The notes under the pieces were generated by a model that did no database searches, had not been told where the DNA came from, and worked only from the letters and a program-made list of their open reading frames with translations. The translations under genes were made by a program, and so were the position numbers. From Deltaproteobacteria bacterium (GTDB taxonomy: Bacteria > Myxococcota_A > UBA9160 > SZUA-336), in NCBI GenBank assembly GCA_029261925.1, contig JAJDAJ010000028.1, forward strand, positions 1-64,000: a stretch of DNA of 64,000 nucleotides. The letters are read 5' to 3'. Below are positions 32,771 through 41,108 of the stretch, one piece after another (position 1 is the first letter of the stretch; each line of letters opens with the position of its first letter).

Positions 32771-33228
32771 TCCCGTGCTTCGGGCCGGCGGAGCATCATG
32801 GCGCTGCGCAGGCAGCGCGCCACGAGCTCGCCGCGCTGGTTGTGCGCCCGGTGCTCGAAGGTGACGATGCCGCGGTCGGCCTTCGAGCGCGACTCGCGCC
32901 GATCGACCACCTCGGTCTCGGCCCGGAGCGTGTCGCCGATGAACACCGGCGCGGGGAACTGGACCTTGTCGAAGCCCAGGTTCGCGACGGTCGTGCCCAG
33001 CGTCGTGTCGCCTACCGAGAGCCCGATCATGGTCGCGAACGTGAACAGGCTGTTGACCAGGATCTGCCCGAACTCCGACTCGCGCGCGAACTCGGCGTCG
33101 AGGTGAAGCGGCTGCACGTTCATCGACAGCGTCGTGAACAGCAGGTTGTCGGTCTCCGTGACCGTCCGGCCCGGCTGGTGCTGGAAGACGCGACCGGGCT
33201 CGAGGTCCTCGAGGTACAGCCCCGCCAC
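32767..33228 (-). CDS. MaoC-family hydratase
   Basis: A 153-residue single hot-dog protein. The hydratase-2 motif is partly visible as [16 protein letters not shown] (about residues 33-48), where the His-x-Asp region corresponds to the catalytic pair; the usual first Asp is less clear. [18 protein letters not shown] is the normal second strand region. It resembles mesaconyl-CoA hydratase-type and (R)-specific enoyl hydratases. It lies three bases after the crotonase gene and overlaps the CitE-like lyase, so hydration followed by C-C cleavage is a reasonable two-step reading. Confidence 0.8.
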   Translation of the reverse strand: MAGLYLEDLEPGRVFQHQPGRTVTETDNLLFTTLSMNVQPLHLDAEFARESEFGQILVNSLFTFATMIGLSVGDTTLGTTVANLGFDKVQFPAPVFIGDTLRAETEVVDRRESRSKADRGIVTFEHRAHNQRGELVARCLRSAMMLRRPEARE

Positions 33229-33231
33229 GGG

Positions 33232-34020
33232 TCAGCGGCCCCGGAACACCGGCTTGCGCTTCTCGCGGAACGCGGCCATCGCCTCCTGCGTGTCCTCGGT
33301 TCCGGTGCACATGTACTCGGTCGCCAGTCCCAGCTCGAGGTTCAGGTTCATCTGCTGATAGAGCATCTTGTTGATCGCCAGCTTGGTCCAGCGAATCGCG
33401 GCCGGCGCCCCGTCGGCCAGCTTGCGCGCGTATGCCATCGTGGCGTCCATCAGCTGGTCGGCCGGGAAGACGCGGTTGACCAGGCCGATGCGGTCGGCTT
33501 CCTGTGCATCGATCAGCTCGCCGGCCATCAGGTACTCCTTGGCGCGGTTCAGGCCGACCAGCAGCGGCCAGATCACCTGTCCACCGTCCCCCGCGGTCAG
33601 GCCCACCGCGGGGTGGGTGTCGCCGATGCGCGCGGTGTCGGCCATGTAGACAACGTCGCACATCAGCGCGATCGAGGCGCCGAGCCCCGCGGCGGTGCCG
33701 TTCACGGCGGAGATCAGCGGCGCCTCGCAGCGCGCGATCTCCCAGTTCAGGTCGCGGTTGCGCAGGTTGTCCATGGGAACCGGGTCCTCGGGGTGGAAGC
33801 CCACGAGATCGCCCCCGGCGCAGAAGCTCTTGCCCGCCCCCGTCAGCACGATGGAGCGGACCTCGCGGCTCACCCCGAGCTCGCGGATGGCCTCGGTCAG
33901 GCCGTGGTGGAGCGCGTAGTCGACCGCATTGTGCTTCTCGGGGCGGTTCATCGTGACCACGGCGACCCGGTCGATGATCTCGATCTTCAGATGGTTCTCT
34001 TCGTAGCGCTTCCAGTCCAC
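33232..34020 (-). CDS. Crotonase-superfamily protein lacking both catalytic Glu
   Basis: A 262-residue crotonase. The oxyanion segment KSFCAGGDLVGF is intact, but the two Glu of enoyl-CoA hydratases are both replaced: the first helix reads GLGASIALMCD and the second site reads THPAVGLTAGDGG. It is therefore probably not a hydratase; thioester hydrolysis, isomerisation or C-C bond chemistry are alternatives. The GTG at 34020 is set by AAGGAG 6 bases upstream, with a TAGAGT -10-like box about 25 bases further. It is the first gene of the crotonase-MaoC-CitE operon. Confidence 0.85.
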   Translation of the reverse strand: MDWKRYEENHLKIEIIDRVAVVTMNRPEKHNAVDYALHHGLTEAIRELGVSREVRSIVLTGAGKSFCAGGDLVGFHPEDPVPMDNLRNRDLNWEIARCEAPLISAVNGTAAGLGASIALMCDVVYMADTARIGDTHPAVGLTAGDGGQVIWPLLVGLNRAKEYLMAGELIDAQEADRIGLVNRVFPADQLMDATMAYARKLADGAPAAIRWTKLAINKMLYQQMNLNLELGLATEYMCTGTEDTQEAMAAFREKRKPVFRGR

Positions 34021-34045
34021 GGGGAGCTCCTTCTCGTGACGCGCG

Positions 34046-34051
34046 ACTCTA
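34046..34051 (-). promoter_or_regulatory. -10-like TAGAGT
   Basis: TAGAGT on the minus strand, 25 bases before the GTG at 34020 and upstream of AAGGAG. It is the probable promoter of the crotonase-MaoC-CitE operon. No convincing -35 is seen. Confidence 0.3.
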
Positions 34052-34136
34052 TCACGCGCCCCCCGCGCGGCGCCGGCGCCACTTGCGCCGCGGCCCCGGG
34101 TCTGGTCCGATGGGCCGAACGGCTGGAGGAAGAAGC

Positions 34137-34463
34137 ATGGCATCGACGAAGAGCGGCGGCGCGGGTGGCTGCCTGGTGGTTTACACGTCCTGCGCCCCGG
34201 GGCGCGACGACGAGTTCAACAAGTGGTACGACGAGATCCATGCGCCCGAGATCTGCGCGCTCGGGCCGTTCACCGAGGCGCGGCGCTACCGCATCCCGGA
34301 CACCCAGATGCTGGAGCAGAAGCACGCGTACCTGGCGATCTACGAGTACGAGGGCTCGGCCGAGGACGCGCGCAAGGCGCTCGAGGAGTCGGCAGGGAAG
34401 CTCCGGATGACCGAGACCTTCGACCCCGCAGAGGCCTTCATGACGATCACCGAGCGGATCTGA
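34137..34463 (+). CDS. Small dimeric alpha/beta-barrel (ABM/EthD-like) protein
   Basis: A 108-residue protein: beta-strand CLVVYTSCAPGRDDEFNKWY, then DEIHAPEICALGPFTEARRYR and YLAIYEYEG, a pattern seen in ferredoxin-like dimeric barrels (EthD, DUF4286, ABM families). The NKWYDEIHAPE motif is widespread in proteins annotated as EthD-like or DUF4286 beside degradative genes. It may act as a small isomerase, oxygenase or chaperone for hydrophobic intermediates. The ATG has GGAGGA 6 bases upstream. It is divergent from the crotonase operon. Confidence 0.7.
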   Translation: MASTKSGGAGGCLVVYTSCAPGRDDEFNKWYDEIHAPEICALGPFTEARRYRIPDTQMLEQKHAYLAIYEYEGSAEDARKALEESAGKLRMTETFDPAEAFMTITERI

Positions 34464-34481
34464 GCGGCCCGCCGCCGCCGC

Positions 34482-35255
34482 TCACCACATGGCGGCGCCC
34501 GCGCAGACGCGGATCTGCTGGCCGGTGATCGCGCTGGCCGCGTCCGAGCAGAGGAAGAGCACCGTGCTGGTGACCTCGCCGGGCTGGACCGCGCGGCCCA
34601 GCGCGGCGCGGCTGTTGAACTCGGCGGCGATGGTCTCGACGTCGACGCCGCGCTCGTCCGCGATCCGGGCCCAGTAGTTGCGCAGCAGCTCGGTCTCGAT
34701 CGCGCCGGGCACGATGCAGTTCACGCGAATGCCGTGCTCTCCAGCCTCGACGGCCAGCGTGCGCGTGAAGCCGATCAGGCCCAGCTTCGACGCGGTGTAG
34801 TGGCTCTTGCGCTCCATCGGTCCCAGCGCCGCGGTCGAGGAGAACGTGAGGATCACGCCGCTGCGGCGGGGGATCATGTGCCGGAGGCAGGCGCGCGACA
34901 TCAGCATGTGCGCGGTCATGTTGGTGCCGATGACCGCATTCCAGTTCTCGAGCGTCTGATCCACCACGTGCAGGTCGGTGCCGGGCTGCGCCGCGTTGCT
35001 GATCAGGAAGTCGACGGGCCCGAGCTCCTCGACGGCGCGCGACACCATGCCGTCGGCCTGGGGCTCCTGGGAGATGTCCGCCGGCACCACCAGCGGACGC
35101 TCGCCGCCGGCGGCGGCGAGCTCGGCGGTCTCCTCGAGCGGTGCCTCGCGGCGCCCGGTGATCGCGACGCGCGCGCCCTCGCGCGCGAAGGCGATCGCCA
35201 TGTCGCGTCCGATGCCGCTGCCCGCACCGGTGATGATCGTGACCTTGCCCTTCAC
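34482..35255 (-). CDS. SDR family oxidoreductase
   Basis: A 257-residue SDR with TGAGSGIGRDMA at about 9-20, SNAAQ, the catalytic Ser in FSSTAALG and YTASK. The NAD/NADP selector reads TGRRE, and the Arg pair after beta-2 favours NADP(H). The GTG at 35255 starts directly at the fold; no good ribosome site is present, but the gene lies 16 bases after the MDR gene, which could supply ribosomes. The upstream dehydrogenase suggests consecutive redox steps. Confidence 0.85.
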   Translation of the reverse strand: MKGKVTIITGAGSGIGRDMAIAFAREGARVAITGRREAPLEETAELAAAGGERPLVVPADISQEPQADGMVSRAVEELGPVDFLISNAAQPGTDLHVVDQTLENWNAVIGTNMTAHMLMSRACLRHMIPRRSGVILTFSSTAALGPMERKSHYTASKLGLIGFTRTLAVEAGEHGIRVNCIVPGAIETELLRNYWARIADERGVDVETIAAEFNSRAALGRAVQPGEVTSTVLFLCSDAASAITGQQIRVCAGAAMW

Positions 35256-35271
35256 CGCGAGGTCCGGCCGG

Positions 35272-36441
35272 CTACGCGGGGACCAGGCCCTTGACGGACT
35301 CCGGCATGTCCTTCGCCACCCGGATGATCGGGATGCCCGTCTGCGTGTTCTGGTGCATCTCGTGCATCGCGCGCGGCAGGTCCTCGAAGGCGTAGATCTC
35401 CTTGTGCACGGTCGGCTTGAAGACCTTGCCGTAGAGCTCCGTGGCGGCATTGCAGCCGAAGATCGTGTCGAGGTGGGTGTGGTCGAGGGTCAGCTGCTTG
35501 ACCGACGCGCCGGCCGAGTCGTACTGGATGCTCTTGTCGAGCTGCCAGCCGGCGCTCACGTTGACGCCCTCGCGCGCCGCGGCCTGCAGGCCCGCGTTGA
35601 ACACCGGGCCGCGGAGCATGTCGCAGACGACGTGCATGCCCACACCTCCGGTCAGCTTCTTGACCTGCTTGCTGAAGCCCTTCACGTCGTCGCGCGAGGC
35701 GAAGCGATTGAAGGCCTGCTGGTCGATACCGGTGATGCCGTGCTTCTCGAGCGCCGCCCGACGCTCGGCGTTGCCGGAGCAGAAGAAGGCATTGTGGCCC
35801 TCGCTCTTCGCCAGCATCAGGAAGAGCTCCGAGACGCCGCCACCGAAGCCGAGCACGTTCAGCGTGGCCAGGCGCTCGCGGGGCACCTTGATCCGGAAGA
35901 TCCCGAGGCCGCGGCGCCAGAGGTGGTAGGCCGTCGGCGCGCGCAGGGGTAGCGCCGCCATCTCCCAGAGGTTCAGGCCGCAGTCCAGCGGGGCGGGAAT
36001 CAGCTGCCACTCGCCGAGCACGGCCTCCTGGGCGTACCAGCCGATCGACTCGGGCTGGTCGTAGGCCCAGATGCGCATCGGGTAGCCGAAGGCATCGGGC
36101 TCGCCGTTGCAGTGGGTGATCACGATGTCGCCCGCCTTGAAGCGGGTGACGTTCGCCCCGACCTCGACCACCTCGCCCAGGGCGGAGTTGCCCGGGTAGA
36201 TCTTGCCGCCGCGCAGCTCCGCGATGTTCACCGTGTCGGCCAGGGCCGCGTGATCGACGTTGTGCTCGGCCGAGACGGCCAGGACGCGCATGCGCACGTC
36301 CGAGGGTCCCGGATCCGGCAGCTCGATGGTGTCCAGCGCGACGACTCGCGCGATGTCCACCTGGTCGAGCTCGTCGTTGACCCGCTTGCGCTCCGCGGCG
36401 ATCGCCTCCGCCGAGATCGAGAACGCCTTCACCTTGCCCAT
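35272..36441 (-). CDS. MDR-family dehydrogenase, crotonyl-CoA-reductase-like
   Basis: A 389-residue medium-chain dehydrogenase/reductase with an N-terminal extension of about 35 residues before the GroES-like domain. ALGEVVEVGANVTRFKAGDIVITHCNGEP resembles the CCR/YhdH-type substrate region, and LNVLGFGGGVSELFLML the nucleotide-binding turn. Zinc-site cysteines are absent. Such proteins reduce enoyl-CoAs (with or without carboxylation), so this may be an enoyl-CoA reductase; the carboxylase residues cannot be verified by eye. The ATG has GAGGAG upstream. It likely forms an operon with the SDR downstream. Confidence 0.8.
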   Translation of the reverse strand: MGKVKAFSISAEAIAAERKRVNDELDQVDIARVVALDTIELPDPGPSDVRMRVLAVSAEHNVDHAALADTVNIAELRGGKIYPGNSALGEVVEVGANVTRFKAGDIVITHCNGEPDAFGYPMRIWAYDQPESIGWYAQEAVLGEWQLIPAPLDCGLNLWEMAALPLRAPTAYHLWRRGLGIFRIKVPRERLATLNVLGFGGGVSELFLMLAKSEGHNAFFCSGNAERRAALEKHGITGIDQQAFNRFASRDDVKGFSKQVKKLTGGVGMHVVCDMLRGPVFNAGLQAAAREGVNVSAGWQLDKSIQYDSAGASVKQLTLDHTHLDTIFGCNAATELYGKVFKPTVHKEIYAFEDLPRAMHEMHQNTQTGIPIIRVAKDMPESVKGLVPA

Positions 36442-36550
36442 CGCTCGCTCCTCGCGCCCCGTCCGGGGGCTGGCCGGCGCATGGTACTCGCGAGTCGAAC
36501 CTCCCTCAACTCGCGTGGCTGCCGGGGCCGCTCCGGGGGCGGCGGCGCGC

Positions 36551-36955
36551 TCAGGCCGGGCGGAAGTAGGGCAGGGTGATCTCGTCGGACATGCGCTCGA
36601 AGGCGACCCGGACGGGCATGCCGATCTTCACGTCATCCGGCTCGATGTCGATCAGATTGGTCAGCATGTGCCAGCCTTCGGCCATCTCCACGATCGCGAC
36701 CACGTAGGGCACGCGGAACTCGGGGCGCTGCGGCCGGTGCACGACCGTGTAGCTGTACACGCTGCCGGCTCCCTGCGTGTCCACCCACTCCAGGCTCCCG
36801 GACTGGCAGTACGTGCACAGCGGCGCCGGGATGAAGACGTGCTGGCCACAGTCGCCGCAGCGCTGCACGCGCAGGACGCCGTCTCGACAGCCATCCCAGT
36901 GGGGCCGGGACAGCGGCGTGGGCCGGGGGAGCGGGATGTTGGTACCGGTGCTCAT
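36551..36955 (-). CDS. DUF35 zinc-ribbon/OB-fold acyl-CoA-associated protein
   Basis: A 134-residue protein with a rubredoxin-like zinc ribbon (C33-x2-C36 and C47-x2-C50) followed by an OB-fold (about 60-125). DUF35 proteins pair with thiolase-like partners; in the ChsH2-Ltp2 complex the DUF35 domain binds the aldolase that removes the last propionyl unit of steroid side chains. Here it overlaps a thiolase-like gene by four bases (ATGA), so the two products should form a complex. It has no MaoC domain of its own. Confidence 0.85.
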   Translation of the reverse strand: MSTGTNIPLPRPTPLSRPHWDGCRDGVLRVQRCGDCGQHVFIPAPLCTYCQSGSLEWVDTQGAGSVYSYTVVHRPQRPEFRVPYVVAIVEMAEGWHMLTNLIDIEPDDVKIGMPVRVAFERMSDEITLPYFRPA

Positions 36956-38106
36956 GGTCGCTCCGTCCCGAGGATCATCATGTCCACGAAGAGCGCGCCC
37001 GCGCCGCCGTTGGTGGTCATCGCCACCTTCGCGTCGGGCACGTTCAGGGCGTCGGGCACCTCGTTGCGCAGCTGGAGCGCGGCTCCGATGGGCTTCTGGA
37101 GTAGCTGCGCGGTGCCCGCATGGCTGTACGACATCAGGCCGCCGTTCGTCGCCACGGGGAAGCGTCCGTCGATGCGAATGCGCCCGTCCATGACGAAGTC
37201 CCCGCCCTCGCCCTCCTTGCAGAAGCCGAAGGCCTCGAACTGGCGGATGATCTCGAACGAGAAGGGGTCGTAGAACTCGCAGACGTCCACGTCCTCGGGC
37301 GTGAGCCCTGCCTGCTCGAAGCAGATCTTCGCGCCGCGCTCTCCGACCATGCCGCACTTCTCGTAGACCGGCGCCATCACGTACGACATGCCCATGCGAT
37401 CGAGCGCCCCGCCCAGCAGCCAGACGGGCTGCACGTCGAGGTCGCGCACGCGGTCGGCGTGGGTGAGCACCAGTCCCGCCCCGCCCTCCGAGGCGGTGCA
37501 GCAGTCGAGCAGATGGAACGGGTCGGCGACCATGCGCGAGTCGAGTACATCGGCGGGCGTGCAGGGGCGGCCGTGGTACACGGCCTCGGGGTTGACCGCG
37601 CCGTTGCTGCGGATGGCGGCCGCCACCTCGGCCAGCTGCTCGGGCGTGGTGCCGAACTGGTGCATGTGGCGCTGTGCGATGAGCGCGAACTCCGCGGCCG
37701 TGTACAGGCCCCAGCACTCGACGAACTCGTTGGTGGGCCGGGTCCAGGGCGCCGTCTTGGCGCGATCGGTGTACTGACCCGCCTGGGCGTCCACGATGAG
37801 CACGGTCTCGCACTGGCCCTGGGCGATGGCCCCTGCGGCCTCGAGGACCGCGCCGATACCCATGTCGCCGCCGCACCAGGACATGCGGCCGCCGAGCCAG
37901 TGCACCGACTCGCGCGAGCTCACGCGCCAGACCGACGAGTGGATGTTGTAGCCGTCGACGTCGTCGAACGTCATGCCGGCCGACGCGACCGCTCCGCGGG
38001 CCGCGTCGAGTACCAGCTCGAGCTCGTTCATGTCGTCGATGCTGCGGGCCTGCCGCGTGTTGTAGGCGCCGACGATGGCGACGTCGTGGAGCGGGTTGCG
38101 CGCCAT
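36952..38106 (-). CDS. Thiolase-fold lipid-transfer protein, Ltp2-like aldolase
   Basis: A 384-residue thiolase-like protein. The nucleophilic Cys position of thiolases is not in its usual context. The C-terminal half carries CEFYDPFSFEIIRQFEAFGFC, matching the conserved Tyr/Asp region of Ltp2-type retro-aldolases, and SYSHAGTAQL in place of the thiolase GHP His loop. Together with the coupled DUF35 protein this suggests retro-aldol cleavage of a 3-hydroxyacyl-CoA, releasing a ketone plus acetyl- or propionyl-CoA, as in steroid side-chain breakdown. The assignment rests on motif resemblance and gene pairing. Confidence 0.8.
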   Translation of the reverse strand: MARNPLHDVAIVGAYNTRQARSIDDMNELELVLDAARGAVASAGMTFDDVDGYNIHSSVWRVSSRESVHWLGGRMSWCGGDMGIGAVLEAAGAIAQGQCETVLIVDAQAGQYTDRAKTAPWTRPTNEFVECWGLYTAAEFALIAQRHMHQFGTTPEQLAEVAAAIRSNGAVNPEAVYHGRPCTPADVLDSRMVADPFHLLDCCTASEGGAGLVLTHADRVRDLDVQPVWLLGGALDRMGMSYVMAPVYEKCGMVGERGAKICFEQAGLTPEDVDVCEFYDPFSFEIIRQFEAFGFCKEGEGGDFVMDGRIRIDGRFPVATNGGLMSYSHAGTAQLLQKPIGAALQLRNEVPDALNVPDAKVAMTTNGGAGALFVDMMILGTERP

Positions 38107-38108
38107 GC

Positions 38109-39866
38109 TCAGGCCGCCGGTGCCGGCTGCGGGCCGCGCACGACGCGCCCGGGTCGGGCATCGGTGGGCTCGCCCTGGTGCATCACCACCTCGCCGCCGA
38201 CCAGTGTCGCGACGTAGCCGTCGGCCTCCTGGAGCAGGCGCCGCGCGCCGGCCGGAAGGTCGTGCACCATTCGCGGTCTGCGCAGGGTCAGGCGGTCGAG
38301 GTCGATCAGGTTCAGATCGGCCTTGTAGCCGGGCGCGATCACGCCGCGATCCCGCATGCCGTAGAGCTGCGCCGTGTGCCGGGTCATGCGCTGCACGGCG
38401 CTCTCGAGCGAGATCCGCTCGCCGCGTTTCCGGTCGCGGACCCAGTGCGTGAGCATGTAGGTGGTGATCGAGGCGTCGCAGATCAGGCCGCAGTGCGCGC
38501 CCCCGTCACCGAGACCGAGCACCGTGTTGGGGCTGTCGAGCATCTCGCGCGAGGCGTCGGAGTCCCCGTGGCTGTAGTTCATCAGCGGCAGCAGCACGAG
38601 CTCGCGTCCGTCGTCCTCCAGGAACAGGTCGTACAGGACCTCCTTGGGACTGCGGCGCTCGCGCCGGGCGATCGCCAGCACGCTCTGGTCGGCGCTCGGC
38701 TCGTAGTCGGGCGGATCGCCGATCGGGAAGAGCTTCGCGAAGCCCTCCTCGTGGTCGAACATGGAGGCGAAGCCCAGCTGCCGGTCGCGCGGCTGCTCGC
38801 TCAGGATGCGGCGGCGGATCTCCGGATCGCGCAGGCGCGCCACGCGCTCGCCGAGCGGCAGATCCGCGATCTCCTGGTAGGTGGGCATGCCCAGGAACGG
38901 GTTGGCGACCGTCTGGTGGCCCGCGAGCACGCCGAAGGGGCGCGGCGCGAACTGCGCGTACACCTCGGCGCCGCTGGCGCGGGTTCGCTCGCAGATCTCG
39001 AGCACCTCGCGCCACTGCTCGGGGCGCGAGTCGAACTGGAGCAGGGCGAAGGCGACCGGCCGGTGGATCTGGGCCGACAGGCGGTGCATCCAGTCCACCT
39101 CGCGCAGCATGTCGTCCGGGCCGTCCATGCCCGTGTCGCCCGCAGCGCCCGCGGGGGCGAGCTCGAATACGCCCAGCCCGCTGTCGCCGAGCGCCCGGCC
39201 GATGCCGAAGAGCTCGTCCTCCTGGGCGAAGGTGCCCGGCACCGGCTCACCGTCGACCGCGCGGTGGCCCATCGTGCGCGAGGTCGAGAAGCCCAGCGCT
39301 CCGGCCTCGAGGCCCTCGCGCACGATCGCGTACATCTTCTCGATGTCGTCCGCCGTGGCGGGCTCGTTGCGCGCGCCGCGCTCGCCCATCACGTAGGCGC
39401 GCACCGAGCCGTGCGGTACCTGGGTGCCGATGTCGACGGCGCGCGGGAAGCGCTCCAGGGCCTCGAGGTACTCCGGGAAGGTCTCCCAGTCCCACTGGAT
39501 GCCCTCGGCCAGCGCGGCGCCGGGGATGTCCTCCACGCCCTCCATCAGGCCGATCAGCCACTCGTGCCGGTCGGGCGCCGCGGGCGCGAAGCCCACGCCG
39601 CAGTTGCCGGCCACCACCGTGGTCACGCCGTGCCCGCCCGAGGGCAGCAGGTGCGCGTCCCAGGTGGCCTGGGCGTCGTAGTGGGTGTGGATGTCGACGA
39701 ACCCCGGAGTCACCAGCAGACCGTCGGCGTCGATCTCGCGCCGCGCCGTTCCCTCGACCCGGCCGACCTCGGTGATGCGTCCGCCGCTGACCGCCACGTC
39801 GCCGCTGCGCTCGGGCGCGCCGCTGCCGTCCACGATCCGGCCGCCCCGGATGATCAGATCATGCAC
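38109..39866 (-). CDS. D-aminoacylase/N-acyl-amino-acid deacylase-type amidohydrolase
   Basis: A 585-residue metal-dependent amidohydrolase. The N-terminal beta-sandwich starts with VHDLIIRGGRIVDGSG, and the metal motif DIH60-T-H62 opens the barrel. GNCGVGFAP and LGLGDGGAHCGLICDAS (with the catalytic Asp region) are typical of the N-acyl-D-amino-acid deacylase branch, as is PGYKADLNLIDLDRL near the end. The GTG at 39866 is set by GGGAGG upstream. It lies two bases before the thiolase-like gene, so it heads an operon with Ltp2-like and DUF35 proteins and may deconjugate an N-acyl or amide substrate feeding them. Confidence 0.85.
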   Translation of the reverse strand: MHDLIIRGGRIVDGSGAPERSGDVAVSGGRITEVGRVEGTARREIDADGLLVTPGFVDIHTHYDAQATWDAHLLPSGGHGVTTVVAGNCGVGFAPAAPDRHEWLIGLMEGVEDIPGAALAEGIQWDWETFPEYLEALERFPRAVDIGTQVPHGSVRAYVMGERGARNEPATADDIEKMYAIVREGLEAGALGFSTSRTMGHRAVDGEPVPGTFAQEDELFGIGRALGDSGLGVFELAPAGAAGDTGMDGPDDMLREVDWMHRLSAQIHRPVAFALLQFDSRPEQWREVLEICERTRASGAEVYAQFAPRPFGVLAGHQTVANPFLGMPTYQEIADLPLGERVARLRDPEIRRRILSEQPRDRQLGFASMFDHEEGFAKLFPIGDPPDYEPSADQSVLAIARRERRSPKEVLYDLFLEDDGRELVLLPLMNYSHGDSDASREMLDSPNTVLGLGDGGAHCGLICDASITTYMLTHWVRDRKRGERISLESAVQRMTRHTAQLYGMRDRGVIAPGYKADLNLIDLDRLTLRRPRMVHDLPAGARRLLQEADGYVATLVGGEVVMHQGEPTDARPGRVVRGPQPAPAA

Positions 39867-39919
39867 GCCCGTTCCTCCCTGGAGTACGCTGCCGCGGAGG
39901 GTACCACGGCGCAGAACGG

Positions 39920-40288
39920 CTAATGGGCCCGCGAGCGGTGCAGCCTCGCCTCGTAGACGCCGTCGCGGAGCTCGCCGAAGAGCTCGCTGACCTGGGGATG
40001 CCGGACCGGCCCGCCATCGGGGTCGGGCACGAGGTTCTGCTCGGAGACGTAGGCCACGTAGTGCGTGCGCTCGTTGACGGCGAGCAGGTGGTAGTACGGC
40101 TGCTCCTTCCGCGGCCGCATGTCCGCCGGGATCGAGAGCCACCACTCCTCGGTGCTCGCGAACTCCGGGTCCACGTCGAAGATCACGCCGCGGAACGGGT
40201 GCACGCGGTGGCGCACGACCTGCCCGATGCGGAAGCGCCCGCTGTGGAAGGGCCCCGGAGGCGCGCTCGGCTCGGATGGAGCTGGCAT
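39920..40288 (-). CDS. hspQ: HspQ / YccV-like hemimethylated-DNA-binding-domain protein
   Basis: A 122-residue protein whose core (about 19-95) matches the YccV/HspQ fold: FRIGQVVRHRVHPFRGVIFD, the PRKEQPYYHLLAVN strand and THYVAYVSEQNLV. In enterobacteria HspQ binds hemimethylated DNA and modulates Lon-dependent degradation of DnaA; the domain also occurs in eukaryotic FBXO21. A stress or proteolysis-adaptor role is likely. The start is an ATG only 22 bases from the divergent SDR start. The C-terminal tail of about 25 residues is unconserved. It is a housekeeping-type gene inside a catabolic region. Confidence 0.8.
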   Translation of the reverse strand: MPAPSEPSAPPGPFHSGRFRIGQVVRHRVHPFRGVIFDVDPEFASTEEWWLSIPADMRPRKEQPYYHLLAVNERTHYVAYVSEQNLVPDPDGGPVRHPQVSELFGELRDGVYEARLHRSRAH

Positions 40289-40310
40289 GATCTGCGCCTG
40301 GAGGATCGCG

Positions 40311-41108
40311 ATGCGGGACGTCGAGGGCAAGGTCGCGGTGATCACGGGGGGCGGCAGCGGCATCGGCCGGGGCATGGCCCGGGCCTTCGCCGGCGCGGGC
40401 ATGCGCCTGGTCCTGGCCGACGTCGAGCTGGAGGCTGCCGGGGCCGTCGCTGCCGAGCTCCGGCAGGGCGGGACCGAGGTGCTCTGCGTGGCGACCGACG
40501 TCGCGGACGCTGCCGCGGTCGAGGCCCTGGCCGCGCGTGCCTTCGAGGAGCTGGGCGCCGTTCACCTGCTGTGCAACAACGCGGGCGTGTGCCTCGAGGC
40601 GTCGCTCGCGGCGGGTGCGGACGACGACTGGCGCTGGCTGTTCGACGTGAACGTGAACGGGGTGCGAAACGGCATTCGCGCCTTCGTCCCGCGCCTGCGT
40701 GCGCAGGGCGAGCCGGCACAGATCGTCAACACCGGCTCGTTCAACTCGCTGATCCCGACCGGATTCCTCGGGATCTACTGTGCGACCAAGTTCGCGGTGC
40801 TGGGCATGAGCGAGTCGCTGCGCCAGGAGCTCGCACCCGACGGCATCGGCGTGTCGACGCTGATTCCCCTGGGCGTGAACACGCGCCTGCACGAGAGCCA
40901 GCGCAACCGGCCCGCGGGGCAGGCGATCAATCCGCAGCACATGAACGCCAGCGTCGAGGCCATCCGGGCGGGGCAGGATCCCGACGCCGTCGGCCGCGCC
41001 GTGCTCGACGGCGTGCGCGAGGACGCGCGCTTCATCTTTCCCGACGGCTCGATGCTCGAGGTGCTCCGCGCCCAGCTCGACGCGTACCTCGACGCCATGG
41101 CCGGCTAG
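40311..41108 (+). CDS. SDR family oxidoreductase
   Basis: A 265-residue SDR with TGGGSGIGRGMA near residue 12, CNNAG and YCATK. DVE at the end of beta-2 suggests NAD. The NGVRNGIRAFVPRL segment and the C-terminal region resemble the SDR at 23061, and both probably act in degradation of cyclic compounds. The ATG has GGAGG 5 bases upstream, and CATGAT about 20 bases upstream could be its -10. Its stop TAG overlaps the stop of the convergent transporter gene (shared CTAG). Confidence 0.85.
   Translation: MRDVEGKVAVITGGGSGIGRGMARAFAGAGMRLVLADVELEAAGAVAAELRQGGTEVLCVATDVADAAAVEALAARAFEELGAVHLLCNNAGVCLEASLAAGADDDWRWLFDVNVNGVRNGIRAFVPRLRAQGEPAQIVNTGSFNSLIPTGFLGIYCATKFAVLGMSESLRQELAPDGIGVSTLIPLGVNTRLHESQRNRPAGQAINPQHMNASVEAIRAGQDPDAVGRAVLDGVREDARFIFPDGSMLEVLRAQLDAYLDAMAG

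Noticed and set aside
41105..41108. Overlapping stops (CTAG) of convergent genes as a special signal
   Set aside because: A four-base stop overlap is common in dense genomes and needs no further explanation.
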